A DNA stretch of 64,000 bases, from assembly GCF_022835695.1 (NCBI RefSeq), contig NZ_BQUV01000012.1, positions 1 through 64,000 on the forward strand. The letters run 5' to 3'. A program made the position numbers and the translations under genes. This DNA is from Bradyrhizobium sp. Ce-3 (GTDB lineage: Bacteria > Pseudomonadota > Alphaproteobacteria > Rhizobiales > Xanthobacteraceae). The notes under the pieces were generated by a model. That model worked only from the letters and a program-made list of their open reading frames with translations, did not search any database and was not told the origin of the DNA. Positions 8,179-17,123 of the stretch are shown here, piece after piece; positions within the stretch are counted from its first letter, which is position 1; each line of letters begins with the position of its first letter.

Positions 8179-9003
8179 TCACATCAGCCCGAGCCGGCTG
8201 GCGCCGATATAAAGCGCGAGCACACAGGCGTTCGAGACGTTCAGGCTCTTGATCTCGCCGGGCATGTCGAGGCGGGCGACGGTGCTGCAGGTCTCGCGCG
8301 TCAATTGCCGCAGGCCCTTGCCCTCGGCGCCGAGCACCAGCGCCAGCGGCGCTTGCAACGCCACCTTGCCGAGATCTTCGGTGCCCTCGCTGTCGAGGCC
8401 GACGGTCTGGAAGCCGCGCTCGTTCAGTTCGGTCAGCGCGCGCGCCAGGTTCTGCACCGTGACAACGGGCACCAGCTCGAGCGCGCCGGAGGCGGACTTC
8501 GCCAGCACGCCGGTTGCCTCCGGGCTGTGGCGCGCGGTGGTGACGATCGCCTTGACCGCGAATGCCGCAGCCGAACGCAGGATGGCGCCGACATTGTGCG
8601 GGTCGGTGATCTGGTCGAGCACCAGCACGATGCCCTCCAGCGCCAGCGTGTCGATGCCGGGCGATGGCAGGGGATCGGCCTCCGCCAGCAGGCCCTGATG
8701 CACGGCATCGGGGGTGAGCCGGCGGTCAATATCGCTCGGCCGGACCAGCTCCGGGGTGACTCGGGTCGCGATATTCTCGTCGGCAAGGCGCTTGGCAGCG
8801 TTCTCCGTGAGGTAAAGCTTGCGGATCTGGCGGTCCGGGTTGGCAAGTGCGGCCGCCACCGTGTGCCAGCCATACAGAATCACCGGTCCGTCGGAACCGG
8901 ATTCGCGTTCCCGCCAAGCCGGTGGCCGGCCGAATTTTGGCCCTTTTTGGAAGGGTTTACCGCCCTTGCCTCGGAAATTGGGTTTGCGGTCGCGATCGCT
9001 CAT
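8179..9003 (-). CDS. rlmB: 23S rRNA (guanosine-2251-2'-O)-methyltransferase RlmB
   Basis: 274 aa SPOUT methyltransferase. A basic N-terminal extension (residues 1-40, Gly/Lys/Arg-rich) precedes the RNA-binding substrate domain (GWHTVAAALANPDRQI). The catalytic SpoU domain follows, with motif 1 around Asn137 (DPHNVGAILRSA), motif 2 LVLGAEGKGLR near 223-232 and motif 3 SLNVSNA near 253-259. These are the knotted AdoMet site. It methylates G2251 in the peptidyl transferase loop of 23S rRNA. It lies directly upstream of and divergent from tRNA-Tyr, a placement I recall from other alphaproteobacteria. Confidence 0.92.
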   Translation of the reverse strand: MSDRDRKPNFRGKGGKPFQKGPKFGRPPAWRERESGSDGPVILYGWHTVAAALANPDRQIRKLYLTENAAKRLADENIATRVTPELVRPSDIDRRLTPDAVHQGLLAEADPLPSPGIDTLALEGIVLVLDQITDPHNVGAILRSAAAFAVKAIVTTARHSPEATGVLAKSASGALELVPVVTVQNLARALTELNERGFQTVGLDSEGTEDLGKVALQAPLALVLGAEGKGLRQLTRETCSTVARLDMPGEIKSLNVSNACVLALYIGASRLGLM

Positions 9004-9199
9004 GTGAGGCTTGTGTCACGGCTCTCGATTATTGGCAATTTAACCGGCAAATAGGCGGCTGGCTTGGTTGACTTTGGGGACCGCCTTCCCTCATAAACGC
9101 GCCCGACCGCGCACCCGCTTCGGGGCCGCCGCGGTTATCAGCGTCATTTCGATGACCCGGTCCGCCGCCACTCGCGCGGCCGGTCTGATGCTGTTGGAC

Positions 9200-9285
9200 G
9201 GGGGAGTGTCCCGAGTGGCAAAGGGAGCTGACTGTAAATCAGCCGCCTCATGGCTTCGCAGGTTCGAGTCCTGCCTCCCCCACCA
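9200..9285 (+). tRNA. tRNA-Tyr (anticodon GTA)
   Basis: Class II tRNA with acceptor GGGGGAG/CTCCCCC, anticodon stem CTGAC...GTCAG-type pairing around CTGTAAA (GTA), a long variable arm, T loop TTCGAGTC and an encoded CCA. Confidence 0.95.
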
Positions 9286-9293
9286 TCCTTCGA

Positions 9294-9336
9294 TCGCTTC
9301 GCGAGCTACGGCTAGGCAAGCCAGCAAGACTCCATC
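9294..9336 (+). repeat. Short direct repeat next to tRNA-Tyr, copy 1
   Basis: About 43 nt (TCGCTTCGCGAGCTACGGCT and onward) recur at 9408-9451 with about five differences. They lie directly downstream of tRNA-Tyr in a 224 bp region without a gene. Confidence 0.55.
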
Positions 9337-9407
9337 GTAGCGAAGTGAGCGAAGGCTGCCGCGCCGAAGCCCAGAGGCGCAGGCGGGCTGTGTCCGCAAG
9401 ACTTGCC

Positions 9408-9451
9408 TCGCTTCGCGAACTACGGCTGGGCAAGCCGGCAAAACCCCCATC
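9408..9451 (+). repeat. Short direct repeat next to tRNA-Tyr, copy 2
   Basis: Second copy of the unit at 9294-9336 (TCGCTTCGCGAACTACGGCT and onward). The spacing between starts is 114 nt. Confidence 0.55.
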
Positions 9452-9509
9452 TTCGGATGCGTCGCTGGCCGAGATGGCGGTAGGCTCTCGTTGCGCTGGT
9501 GCACAGCCT

Positions 9510-10325
9510 CTAAGCCACTTCGCTTCGGCGAGGTGCCGACGGATCGTCGCGCTTTTGCTTCGAGGCCCATACCTTGAAGGGATAGGCCAAGAGCGCCGGA
9601 TAGCCGGAAGGCATCGGATGGTCGACGCCGAATGTCTTCGGCTTCCGTCCCTTCGGGAGATGGATGCTCCCGAACAGCACATCGTAGAACGAGAACAGCC
9701 CGGCGAAGTTCTTGTCCCTGGCTTCCAGCTCACTGCTGTGGTGCCAGTGATGAAATTCCGGCGACACCAGGACGTGGCGCAGCGGACCGTAGCTCACGCG
9801 CACGTTGGCATGCGTCAGCCAGGACTGCCAGTAGTAGATGGCGAGATAAGCTCCGACCGCTTCGGTGGAGAAGCCGAATGCGACGAGCGGAAACAGCGAG
9901 CCGGCCTTCATGAATGTCAGGTCAAGCGGGTGCTGGTGGACCGCGGCGAGCCAGTCCAGGTCTTCGATGGCGTGATGGACGGCATGGATGTGCCACATCG
10001 CCGGCACGGCATGCAGAACGCGATGCGTCCAGTAGACTCCGAGGTCTCCGATCAAGATCGCAATCAGCACCTGAACCACATACGGAATATCGCCGATCGC
10101 CGGCTTTACCGCCGAAGGCATGATCGATTGATTGATCAGCGTGGCCACCGCGAGGACCGCGGTCACGCCGACCAGCACCAGCCACCCGTTGAGAAACAGG
10201 AAGGCCATGTCGGTGAGCAGGCCACGCCGCAAGATCTTCTGGGGCCTCGCAGCAAATATTTGCTCGAACGGCACGAAGATCAAAATCGTCAGCAGAAGCT
10301 GATACTGTCCAAATAACTCGCGCAT
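9510..10325 (-). CDS. Sterol desaturase / fatty acid hydroxylase family membrane protein
   Basis: 271 aa from the ATG at 10325. Four or more hydrophobic segments. The di-iron histidine clusters of the ERG3/FAH family are all present: HRVLH (101-105), HAVHH (114-118) and FHHWHH (191-196), plus lone histidines (His130, His132). The family inserts oxygen into membrane lipids or sterol-like substrates. In hopanoid-making bradyrhizobia a hopanoid or carotenoid substrate is conceivable, but that is inference. Monocistronic. The upstream in-frame extension to 10412 lacks hydrophobic character and is excluded. Confidence 0.88.
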   Translation of the reverse strand: MRELFGQYQLLLTILIFVPFEQIFAARPQKILRRGLLTDMAFLFLNGWLVLVGVTAVLAVATLINQSIMPSAVKPAIGDIPYVVQVLIAILIGDLGVYWTHRVLHAVPAMWHIHAVHHAIEDLDWLAAVHQHPLDLTFMKAGSLFPLVAFGFSTEAVGAYLAIYYWQSWLTHANVRVSYGPLRHVLVSPEFHHWHHSSELEARDKNFAGLFSFYDVLFGSIHLPKGRKPKTFGVDHPMPSGYPALLAYPFKVWASKQKRDDPSAPRRSEVA

Positions 10326-10505
10326 TGAAATGGCCGCCTGAAATGGCGGTAGCCTATCACCTCGGCCCCCGAGAGCGTCAATTGGGAAAGCAGCCTGAGG
10401 GTTAATCAGCATCCCCGTGTCGTTACGGGGATGACGGACGTCCGCGAGCGCGCCAATGCAGCGGCTCGCTCCAGCCGTGCGAGCATCTCGTGCCGCGGGC
10501 GAACC

Positions 10506-11381
10506 TCAGCCCCGCAGCCCGCGCCGCAGCAGCTTGGCGAAATCCTGCGCCACCTGGGACAGCGCCTCATGCGTCGGGGAGAGGATCGCGATCTGGTACT
10601 GGATCTTCGGCTTGAACGGGCGAAGGACGAGGCCCTCGGTGAAGGGCTTGCTCACCACCGGATCGACGATGCCGACGCCGCGGCCCTCGGCGACGAGCTG
10701 GCATGCGGTCGAGAAGAATTCGGTTTCCGCGACCACGTTCCAGCGCGCGCCGTATTCGGAGAAGGCCGATGCCAGCTGCTGGTAGATCGGATCGCCGCGA
10801 AACAGCGTCACGAACGGGACGCCGTCGAGATCGGCAGGGGTGATCTGCTTCAGCTTGGCGAGCGGATGCCCGTGCGGCAGCATGCACACGCATTCATACG
10901 AGAACACCTCCATATGCGAGGTCGGATAGTCCAGCGGCAGTTCGGCGACCGCGAGATCGAACTGCTGGGTCGAGATCAGCTCCCGGACGGTCGCGGAATT
11001 CCGCGTGATGATCTTGATCTGCAGCTCCGGTCTGTTCCTGGCGAATTGCGACAGCAGCCGCGGCAGCAGGTTGATCGAAATGCTCGGATAGGCCGCGATC
11101 GCGAGGTGACCGCGCCGGCCGGACCTGATCTCGGCCGCGACGCGCGAGGCATTCTCGGCGGCTTCGAGGGCGCGCGCCGCCTCGACATAGAACAGCTTGG
11201 CTTCCGGGGTCGGTTGCAGGCGTCCGCCGCGGCGCAGGAAGAGATTGAGGCCGGTCTCGTGCTCGAGGCCGGCGATCATCGTGCTGATGCCGGGCTGCGA
11301 CATGCCGAGCAGTTCGGCCGCCCTTGTCATGGTGCCGTGGAGCATCAGGGCGCGGAAGCATTCGAGCTGTCTGAGGCGCAT
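10506..11381 (-). CDS. LysR-family transcriptional regulator
   Basis: 291 aa from the ATG at 11381 (MRLRQLECFRALMLHGTMTR). The N-terminal winged HTH has the typical AAELLGMSQPGISTMIAGLE recognition region. The effector domain spans about residues 90-290. It is divergent from the DUF1989 gene at 11485, and the shared 103 bp region is AT-rich with a TATAAT at 11403-11408. It therefore probably controls that gene in response to a nitrogenous ligand (inference). A GTG 11 codons upstream is possible but has no clear RBS. Confidence 0.85.
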   Translation of the reverse strand: MRLRQLECFRALMLHGTMTRAAELLGMSQPGISTMIAGLEHETGLNLFLRRGGRLQPTPEAKLFYVEAARALEAAENASRVAAEIRSGRRGHLAIAAYPSISINLLPRLLSQFARNRPELQIKIITRNSATVRELISTQQFDLAVAELPLDYPTSHMEVFSYECVCMLPHGHPLAKLKQITPADLDGVPFVTLFRGDPIYQQLASAFSEYGARWNVVAETEFFSTACQLVAEGRGVGIVDPVVSKPFTEGLVLRPFKPKIQYQIAILSPTHEALSQVAQDFAKLLRRGLRG

Positions 11382-11484
11382 CGGACCACTATACGAATCT
11401 GCTATAATGGACACAATTAATATTATTAGAATTGCATGACGGGCGGTGCTCCAATGGCGCCACGAGCCATCGAGGAGAGATCAC

Positions 11485-12096
11485 GTGACCGCAGCAACCA
11501 TCGATCTGACCCGCGCCCGTCTGATTCCGGCCCGCAACGGCGTGGCCGCTCGCCTCGATGCGGGCGAGACCGTCATGGTCGTCAACACTCACGGCAAGCA
11601 GGTGGTCGACACCTGGGCCTTCAATGTCCGCGACACCGGCGAGTTCATGTCGATGGAGCACAGCCGTGCGTCGATGCTGCGGCTCAATCCGCGCGTGGGC
11701 GACACGCTGACCACCAACCGGCGCCGCGCGATCCTCACCTTGGTCGCCGACACGTCGCCGGGAATCCACGACACCCTGATCGCGGCCTGCGACATCCACC
11801 GCTATCGCCAGCTCGGTGCCGTCGGCCACCACGACAACTGCACGCAGAACCTGGCGCATGCGCTCGAGGCGGTCGGCCTGTCGGCTGCGGTGACGCCGGC
11901 GCCGCTCAATCTGTTCATGAATGTCCCCGTCGCCGACCATGGACAACTGGACTTCAAGCCTCCCGTCAGCGCGGCCGGGCAGTATGTGGCGCTGCGCGCC
12001 GAGATGGACCTTGTCATCGTGTTCTCGGCCTGTCCGCAGGACATGGTGCCGGTGAACGACATGCGGCCGACCGACGCCCATTTTCTCATCGCTTGA
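11485..12096 (+). CDS. DUF1989 urea carboxylase-associated family protein
   Basis: 203 aa starting at a GTG at 11485 preceded by GAGGAGAG. It has features I associate with DUF1989: ARLIPARNGVAARLDAGE, VNTHGKQVVDTWAFN, the MSMEHSRASMLRLNPRVGDTL segment, DIHRYRQLG, HHDNCTQNL with possible metal-binding His and Cys, and NLFMNVPV. Family members sit beside urea carboxylase or allophanate hydrolase genes or in amino acid and ureide catabolism. Their reaction is not settled. It is followed 23 bp later by a LysR gene. Confidence 0.85.
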   Translation: MTAATIDLTRARLIPARNGVAARLDAGETVMVVNTHGKQVVDTWAFNVRDTGEFMSMEHSRASMLRLNPRVGDTLTTNRRRAILTLVADTSPGIHDTLIAACDIHRYRQLGAVGHHDNCTQNLAHALEAVGLSAAVTPAPLNLFMNVPVADHGQLDFKPPVSAAGQYVALRAEMDLVIVFSACPQDMVPVNDMRPTDAHFLIA

Positions 12097-12119
12097 TACT
12101 GGCCGCGCGGAGAACCACC

Positions 12120-13049
12120 ATGCGCAAGCTGCCGCCCCTCAATGCCGTCCGCGCGTTCGAAGCGGCGGCGCGCCACGAGAGTTTCACCGCCGCCGCCGGT
12201 GAGCTCTGCGTCACGGTGACCGCGATCAGCCACCAGGTCCGGCAGCTCGAAGCGCTCCTCGGACACAGACTGTTCGAGCGCTCCGGCCGTGCGGTGGTGC
12301 TGACCGCGGAGGGGCGTGCGCTGTTCCCGATGCTGCGCGACGGCTTCGACCGCATGGCGAGCGCCTTCGCCGCGATCAGGCCGCCGGCCGACGGCGATGC
12401 GATCACCGTATCGACCACGCGCGCCTTCGCCGAGCGCTGGCTGATGCCGCGGCTCGCGCGCTTCAATGCCGCGTTCCCATCGGTCGTGGTCCATATCGAT
12501 GCGACCGAGGAGGTGAGGACGCCGGGCACGGAGGACGTCGATCTGGCGATCCGCTACGGACGCATTGACCGCGCCGGCGAGGCATCGGTGCTGTTCAGCG
12601 ATCGCTACATTGCGGTTGCGGCGAGCGCGATCTGTCCGCCCGGCGCGCGTGCCGCCATTGACGAGGTCCGCTCGCGTTCGCTGCTGGCGTTCCGCTGGAA
12701 GAACGCCACACTGGATTCGCCCGCATGGTCTGCCTGGCTCGCGAAGGCCGATCATGATCCCGGCCGGGACTTCCGCATCTCCTGGTACAGCGAGGAGCCG
12801 CTGGCGCTGCATGCCGCCGAGCGCGGGCTCGGACCCCTGTTGTGCAGCGATGCGCTGGTGGACGAGCAATTGCGTCAGGGCACGCTGCGACGGCTCGACG
12901 GTCCCGCGCTTGCAGGCTTCGCCTATCGTCTGGTGGATGCGCCGGGCGCTGCTCGGCGCAAATCGGCGACGGCATTCACCGATTGGCTGCGCGCCGAGGC
13001 CGCGGCCTTTCGGGCGGCTCCCGGCGAGGTCATGACACGGGCTGCGTGA
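12120..13049 (+). CDS. LysR-family regulator, GcvA-like
   Basis: 309 aa starting MRKLPPLNAVRAFEAAARHE, the wording typical of GcvA/AmpR-type LysR proteins. The HTH lies at about residues 15-40 (SFTAAAGELCVTVTAISHQV). The effector domain follows from residue 90 (ITVSTTRAFAERWLMPRLARF). It lies 23 bp downstream of the DUF1989 gene and is probably in the same transcript. Its last 20 bp overlap the 3' end of the convergent deacetylase gene. Confidence 0.88.
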   Translation: MRKLPPLNAVRAFEAAARHESFTAAAGELCVTVTAISHQVRQLEALLGHRLFERSGRAVVLTAEGRALFPMLRDGFDRMASAFAAIRPPADGDAITVSTTRAFAERWLMPRLARFNAAFPSVVVHIDATEEVRTPGTEDVDLAIRYGRIDRAGEASVLFSDRYIAVAASAICPPGARAAIDEVRSRSLLAFRWKNATLDSPAWSAWLAKADHDPGRDFRISWYSEEPLALHAAERGLGPLLCSDALVDEQLRQGTLRRLDGPALAGFAYRLVDAPGAARRKSATAFTDWLRAEAAAFRAAPGEVMTRAA

Positions 13050-13914
13050 AATAGGGCAGGGTCTCGACGCGGACCTGGTAGGTGCCCGCCCTGACCAGGC
13101 CGTCGAGATGCGCGGCGATGTCCTCGAGCGATGCGAACCACACCTTGCGTTCGGCGACGATTTCTTCGAGCCAGCGCTCCACCACGCGCCAGCGGGCAAG
13201 CCGGCCGGTCAGGAACGGGTGCCAGATCCCCATCCAGAAGCCGCCGCCCTCGTAGGCGGCCTCGAATTCCTCGAACGAGGCGGCAAGGCCCTCGCTCGGC
13301 GATTTGACCGGCATCATGTAGCCGATCTCCGCATAGTGGGCGAAGGGCGGCCAATCGTCCGAACCCCAATGCGGCGGCATCTCGTAGAGCGATCCGCGCG
13401 CGGTGCGCATCTGGTAGGGGATGTCGTCGGCCATCAGCGACGAATCGTAGACCAAGCCGTGCTCGATCAGGAGATCGATCGTGGTCTGGTTGGCATTGTA
13501 GACCGGCGCGCGGTAGCCACGCGGCTTGCGCCCGGTCATCGCGACATGAATGGCAAGCGCCTGTTCGAAGGCCTCGCGCTGCGCCGCCGAGGAAATCTCC
13601 GTCGGATCCTCGTGGATGTAGCCGTGATGGCCGATTTCGTGGCCCCCCTCAAGGATCGCCTCCACCGCATCCGGATAGCGCTGCATGGTCCAGGCCGGCA
13701 TGAAGAACGACTGCTTCAGGCCGAGGCGGCGATAGGTTTCGAGGATACGCGGCACGCCGACGGTCGGCCCGTAACGTCCCATCGTGATCGGATAGAGCCG
13801 GTCGAACGAATCCTTCGGCCGGGCGATATGAATGAGACTGTCGGCGTCGACATCGAAGGTGATCGCGCAGGCGCAGCGCGCGCCGTTTGGCCAGGGGATG
13901 GGATTCTTTATCAT
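13030..13914 (-). CDS. Polysaccharide deacetylase family protein, allantoinase PuuE-like
   Basis: 294 aa NodB-homology domain: TFDVDAD (Asp21, Asp23), HEIGHHGYIHE (His92, His96, His97, His101) and YRAPVYNAN. No signal peptide, so cytosolic rather than envelope-modifying. The sequence style (ITFDVDADSLIH..., WPPFAHYAEIGYMMPVKSPSEG, SFEEFEAAYEGGGFWMGIWHPFLTGR) fits the PuuE/cyclic-imidase-like branch. These proteins open allantoin or similar N-heterocycles. The neighbouring DUF1989 protein and NCS1 permease support a ureide role (inference). Confidence 0.82.
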   Translation of the reverse strand: MIKNPIPWPNGARCACAITFDVDADSLIHIARPKDSFDRLYPITMGRYGPTVGVPRILETYRRLGLKQSFFMPAWTMQRYPDAVEAILEGGHEIGHHGYIHEDPTEISSAAQREAFEQALAIHVAMTGRKPRGYRAPVYNANQTTIDLLIEHGLVYDSSLMADDIPYQMRTARGSLYEMPPHWGSDDWPPFAHYAEIGYMMPVKSPSEGLAASFEEFEAAYEGGGFWMGIWHPFLTGRLARWRVVERWLEEIVAERKVWFASLEDIAAHLDGLVRAGTYQVRVETLPYFTQPVS

Positions 13915-13950
13915 CGGATCATCCTCATGCGGACGGCGGACAGCGGCGCA

Positions 13951-14622
13951 TCATTCCGCCGCGACATTAACAGGCCCGTCGATTCCAAGACACTGCCGGA
14001 CCAGCACGGGGATCGCGGCAAAGGCGTCGGCGACCGACCGCCGGTAGCGTTCGTCGTCGAACTCCTGGTAGTCGACCGCGATCAGATGGCTCTCCTGCAC
14101 CCCGAGATAGTGGGCGCAGGTGAAGATGTGGGTTTCCAGGTGATTCATGGCCTCCCGCACGCCGCCGGGGCCGAAGCCGAATTCGCCGCGCGAGCTCAGC
14201 ACCACCAGCGTCTTGCCGCGCATGATCGGCTCGAGCGGAAAGTCGCCCCGCGCGAGATCGAAACTGAAGGTCTTGTCGATCCGGATCACCTTGTCGAACC
14301 ACGACTTCAAGGCAGCCGGCATGCCGTAATTGTGCATCGGCGCGCCGATCACGATGATGTTGGCGCGTTCGAGCTCGTCGATCAGTTCGTCGGAGACACG
14401 GAGCTCATCGCGCTGCTCCGCCGAGCGGTCGCCCGGCGCGGTGAAGGCGGCGGCGACCCATGCCTCCGTGATGAGTGGCGGCGGGTTGCGGCCGACGTCG
14501 CGCGGGATGATGGTCGCGCCGGGCTCGTGCGTCAGCCAGTGCTCGACGAACGATTTGGAGAGTTTTCGGCTGACCGAACGGTCGCCGCGCGGGCTGGCAT
14601 CGATATGCAGAAGTGTCGTCAT
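13951..14622 (-). CDS. azoR: FMN-dependent NADH-azoreductase
   Basis: 223 aa from the ATG at 14622. Flavodoxin-like fold: the phosphate loop HIDASPRGDRSVSR near residues 6-19, GAPMHNYGMPAALKSWFD for FMN contact, and LSSRGEFGFG. AzoR enzymes reduce quinones and azo compounds by two-electron transfer from NADH, protecting against electrophiles. It lies 36 bp upstream of the deacetylase gene on the same strand and is likely cotranscribed. The longer frame start at 14664 lacks an RBS. Confidence 0.85.
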   Translation of the reverse strand: MTTLLHIDASPRGDRSVSRKLSKSFVEHWLTHEPGATIIPRDVGRNPPPLITEAWVAAAFTAPGDRSAEQRDELRVSDELIDELERANIIVIGAPMHNYGMPAALKSWFDKVIRIDKTFSFDLARGDFPLEPIMRGKTLVVLSSRGEFGFGPGGVREAMNHLETHIFTCAHYLGVQESHLIAVDYQEFDDERYRRSVADAFAAIPVLVRQCLGIDGPVNVAAE

Positions 14623-14710
14623 CCCTGGCCTCGGCTGATTTGGGGGCAGTGCATTGCTCCACAATGACCGGGTGCCCGGGGCAGCGTGATTGACGAATCC
14701 GGCAGCCGGG

Positions 14711-14725
14711 TTGAGAAAATCTCAA
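14711..14725. promoter_or_regulatory. Inverted repeat in divergent intergenic region
   Basis: TTGAGAAAATCTCAA has 6-bp arms and a 3-nt centre. A related TTGAGGATTTCTCAT lies at 14831-14845. Both are between azoR (minus) and the NCS1 permease (plus), so they look like a pair of operator sites for one regulator. Confidence 0.4.
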
Positions 14726-14920
14726 CAGTGAAGCGGCGCGCCATGATGCCGCGGCGACCGCGCCCGACGGCGGCGCGTTTTTCCGGCTCGCTGCACGCAG
14801 CCTTCACTCTGGATGTCGCCTCAACCCGGCTTGAGGATTTCTCATTACCGCCTCACGGCTGCCTGCTGCTCAGATGTCCCCATCCCGGCCCAAACCGATG
14901 CGCCGGACAACGGGGGAAAC

Positions 14921-16381
14921 ATGTTGCTCAAGCAGACACAGCTTCCGGCGCAGGATGAGGCCGGCTTCGATGCCCACGGAATCGAGCCGGTGCCGGCGGC
15001 GCACCGCACCTCGTCCGCGTTCGACCAGTTCTGGATCTGGGCCGGCGCGAACATCGCGCCGATCAACTGGGTGCTCGGCGCGCTCGGCATCCAGCTCGGC
15101 CTCAGCCTGCTGCAAACGCTTGCCGTCATCCTTGTCGGCAATCTGTTCGGCGCGGCGCTGTTTGCCGCCTTCTGCCTGATGGGGCATCGCACCGGCGTGC
15201 CGCAGATGGTGCTGGGCCGGCTGGCGTTCGGCCGCCGCGGCGCCTATCTGCCGGCCCTGGCGCAGGTGCTGATGCCGATGGGGTGGGTCGCGATCAACAC
15301 CTGGATCGTGCTCGACCTCTGCATGGCGGCGTTGGAGCGGATGGGCATTGGTGGCGGCGTCGAGCTCAAATACGCGATCGCGGTGCTGGTGATGCTGCTT
15401 CAAATCGGCATCGCGGCCTGGGGCTTCAATGCCATCAAGGTGTTCGAGCGCTACACCATGCCGTTCATACTGCTGATAATGGCTATCATGACCGCGCTGG
15501 CGTTCCTGCGCGTCGATATCAAGTGGCAGGCCTCGACCGTTACCGGCATGCCGGCATTCGCCGCGGCGACGCAGCTGATGACCGCGATCGGCATCGGCTG
15601 GGGCATTTCGTGGCTCACTTATGCCTCCGACTATACGCGCTTCACCAGGCCCTCGCTCAGTGCCGCCAAGGTGTTTCGGGCGACCTTCCTCGGCATGTTC
15701 CTGCCCACGGTCTGGCTCGCTTTCCTTGGTGCGGCCATTGCGTCCGCCGGCGCCGGGTCCGATCCGTCGAAGCTGATCATCGCAGCGTTCGGCACGATGG
15801 CGCTGCCGGTGCTGCTGGTGCTGCTCCATGGTCCGATCGCGACCAACATCGTCGTGATCTATTCGGCGGCGCTGTCGTCGCTGGCGCTCGACCTGCGGCG
15901 GCCGCGCTGGGTGATCTCGGTGGTCTCAGGCCTGATCGCCTCTGCGATCCTCTACGGCTTCCTGCAGTCGGGCGATTTTGCCCATGCCTTCGACAATTTC
16001 ATGGTCGCCCTGATCGTCTGGATCAGCCCATGGGCCGGGGTCACGCTCGCCGACTTCTATCTGGTACGGCGCGGCCGCATCGATGTCGCCTCGCTCTACG
16101 CGGAGCCGGGTCGGGATCGCGATTTCAACTGGGCCGGGCTGATCGCCTTTGCGGCCGGCTTCGCAGCGGCGTGGGCGTTCCAGATGGGCACCATCAAGGC
16201 CATGCAGGGTCCGCTTGCATTGGCGACCGGCGGGGTCGACCTGTCGTGGCTCACCGGCATCGGCGTTGCGATGGTGAGCTACCTTGCGCTGCATCGGCTG
16301 TTTGGACGTCCGCTGGCGCGCAGCGTCCCGTCGCCGGCCGCGGACGAGGCCGCGATCGAACCCGCGCCCACAACCACCTGA
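14921..16381 (+). CDS. NCS1 family nucleobase / allantoin permease
   Basis: 486 aa with GGGGGAA before the ATG at 14921. About 12 transmembrane segments start at residue 30. Family patterns: FWIWAGANIAPINWVLGALG in the first helices, LGRLAFGRRGAYLPALAQ, WLTYASDYTRFTR and SPWAGVTLADFYLVRRGRID. NCS1 carriers bring in cytosine, purines, allantoin or hydantoins with Na+ or H+. Its partners across the divergent region, including the PuuE-like deacetylase, favour allantoin or purine (inference). The last 25 residues are a soluble Ala/Pro/Glu tail. Confidence 0.9.
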   Translation: MLLKQTQLPAQDEAGFDAHGIEPVPAAHRTSSAFDQFWIWAGANIAPINWVLGALGIQLGLSLLQTLAVILVGNLFGAALFAAFCLMGHRTGVPQMVLGRLAFGRRGAYLPALAQVLMPMGWVAINTWIVLDLCMAALERMGIGGGVELKYAIAVLVMLLQIGIAAWGFNAIKVFERYTMPFILLIMAIMTALAFLRVDIKWQASTVTGMPAFAAATQLMTAIGIGWGISWLTYASDYTRFTRPSLSAAKVFRATFLGMFLPTVWLAFLGAAIASAGAGSDPSKLIIAAFGTMALPVLLVLLHGPIATNIVVIYSAALSSLALDLRRPRWVISVVSGLIASAILYGFLQSGDFAHAFDNFMVALIVWISPWAGVTLADFYLVRRGRIDVASLYAEPGRDRDFNWAGLIAFAAGFAAAWAFQMGTIKAMQGPLALATGGVDLSWLTGIGVAMVSYLALHRLFGRPLARSVPSPAADEAAIEPAPTTT

Positions 16382-16402
16382 CGGGAGCACACCGTGCGCC
16401 TC

Positions 16403-16577
16403 CTCACTCCATCCGCGCAAACAGCTCCACCAGCGTCTCGCGCAGCCAGCGCTGCGCGGGGACGGTGTCGTTGCGCTGGTGCCAGAACAGGCTGACGATG
16501 CGCGGCGGCGCCGGCAGCGGCACCGGCACCGCATGCAGATGCGGCGCGTGGCGGGACTGCGCGCTGAGATCGCGCGG
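16403..16577 (-). pseudogene. Orphan LysR 3'-end fragment (direct repeat copy A)
   Basis: 175 bp are about 98% identical (three visible differences) to 19434-19608, the 3' end of the LysR gene at 19435-20355. They encode the same last 57 or so residues (RDLSAQSRHAPHLHAV ... ETLVELFARME) plus the stop. Upstream of the fragment the frame continues into unrelated sequence, giving a chimeric open frame up to 16847 that is unlikely to be a functional regulator. The copy marks the left border of the atypical segment 16578-19433. Confidence 0.85.
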
Positions 16578-17123
16578 TCTTTGGGCCACCCTGATCGGTC
16601 GCCGCGCGGTGATGACCCTCGCTGCGCTGAAAGCTGGCCCTCCCACGGCTAGGGCGAAAGCCCACTTCATCCTCGCCACCGATGGGAAACCGTTGAGGCC
16701 GAGGATGCGGACACCGGCGAAACGCTCGCCTGCGCCTAAGCTGATTTTCCCGATCACTTCGGACTCTTCCTGCCGCTGGCCGGGATCACCACCGTCAAGC
16801 AGGTGCGCGCCCATAGGGGGTCCTAGGACCGAAGTGTCGAAGAACACAAGTATGCGCGGAGCTTGGCGTCAACAGCGACGGGATGGCCGGTGTTGTAGGT
16901 GGCCGCAGATGGCCAATAGGAATAACGACCATTCTGGTCTCACGCTGGGCGGCGGCTGGCAGAAGCCGATTTCGAGAAGGCCCCGTCGTTGAGAAACATC
17001 GACACAAACTCTTCAGCCAAAGCCCCGCGCGCTCGCGTGTGTGTCGACATTTCGAGGGCGATGGGAACGGGCATCCCGCTCCCATCGTTAGGTTCAGTAG
17101 CGATAGGATTTAGATCTAGGATC
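16578..17123. other. Left part of atypical inserted segment, no recognisable gene
   Basis: Sequence between the LysR fragment and the 3' end of the protease-fusion gene. Short open frames exist on both strands, but none has a convincing RBS plus coding bias or a domain I recognise. It may hold remnants of mobile DNA. No integrase or transposase motif was seen. Confidence 0.4.

Noticed and set aside
9091-9733. Minus-strand frames with GRQDSNLRSHEAADLQSA across tRNA-Tyr
   Set aside because: Antisense reading of tRNA-Tyr; overlaps the fatty acid hydroxylase 3' end in another frame.
11436-13049. 537-codon plus frame joining the DUF1989 region to the LysR protein
   Set aside because: The first 228 codons are an out-of-frame reading of the DUF1989 gene; the real LysR start is the ATG at 12120.
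16404-16847. 147-codon minus frame ending in LysR C-terminus
   Set aside because: Chimera of unknown sequence and the duplicated LysR 3' end; no HTH, so not a regulator gene.
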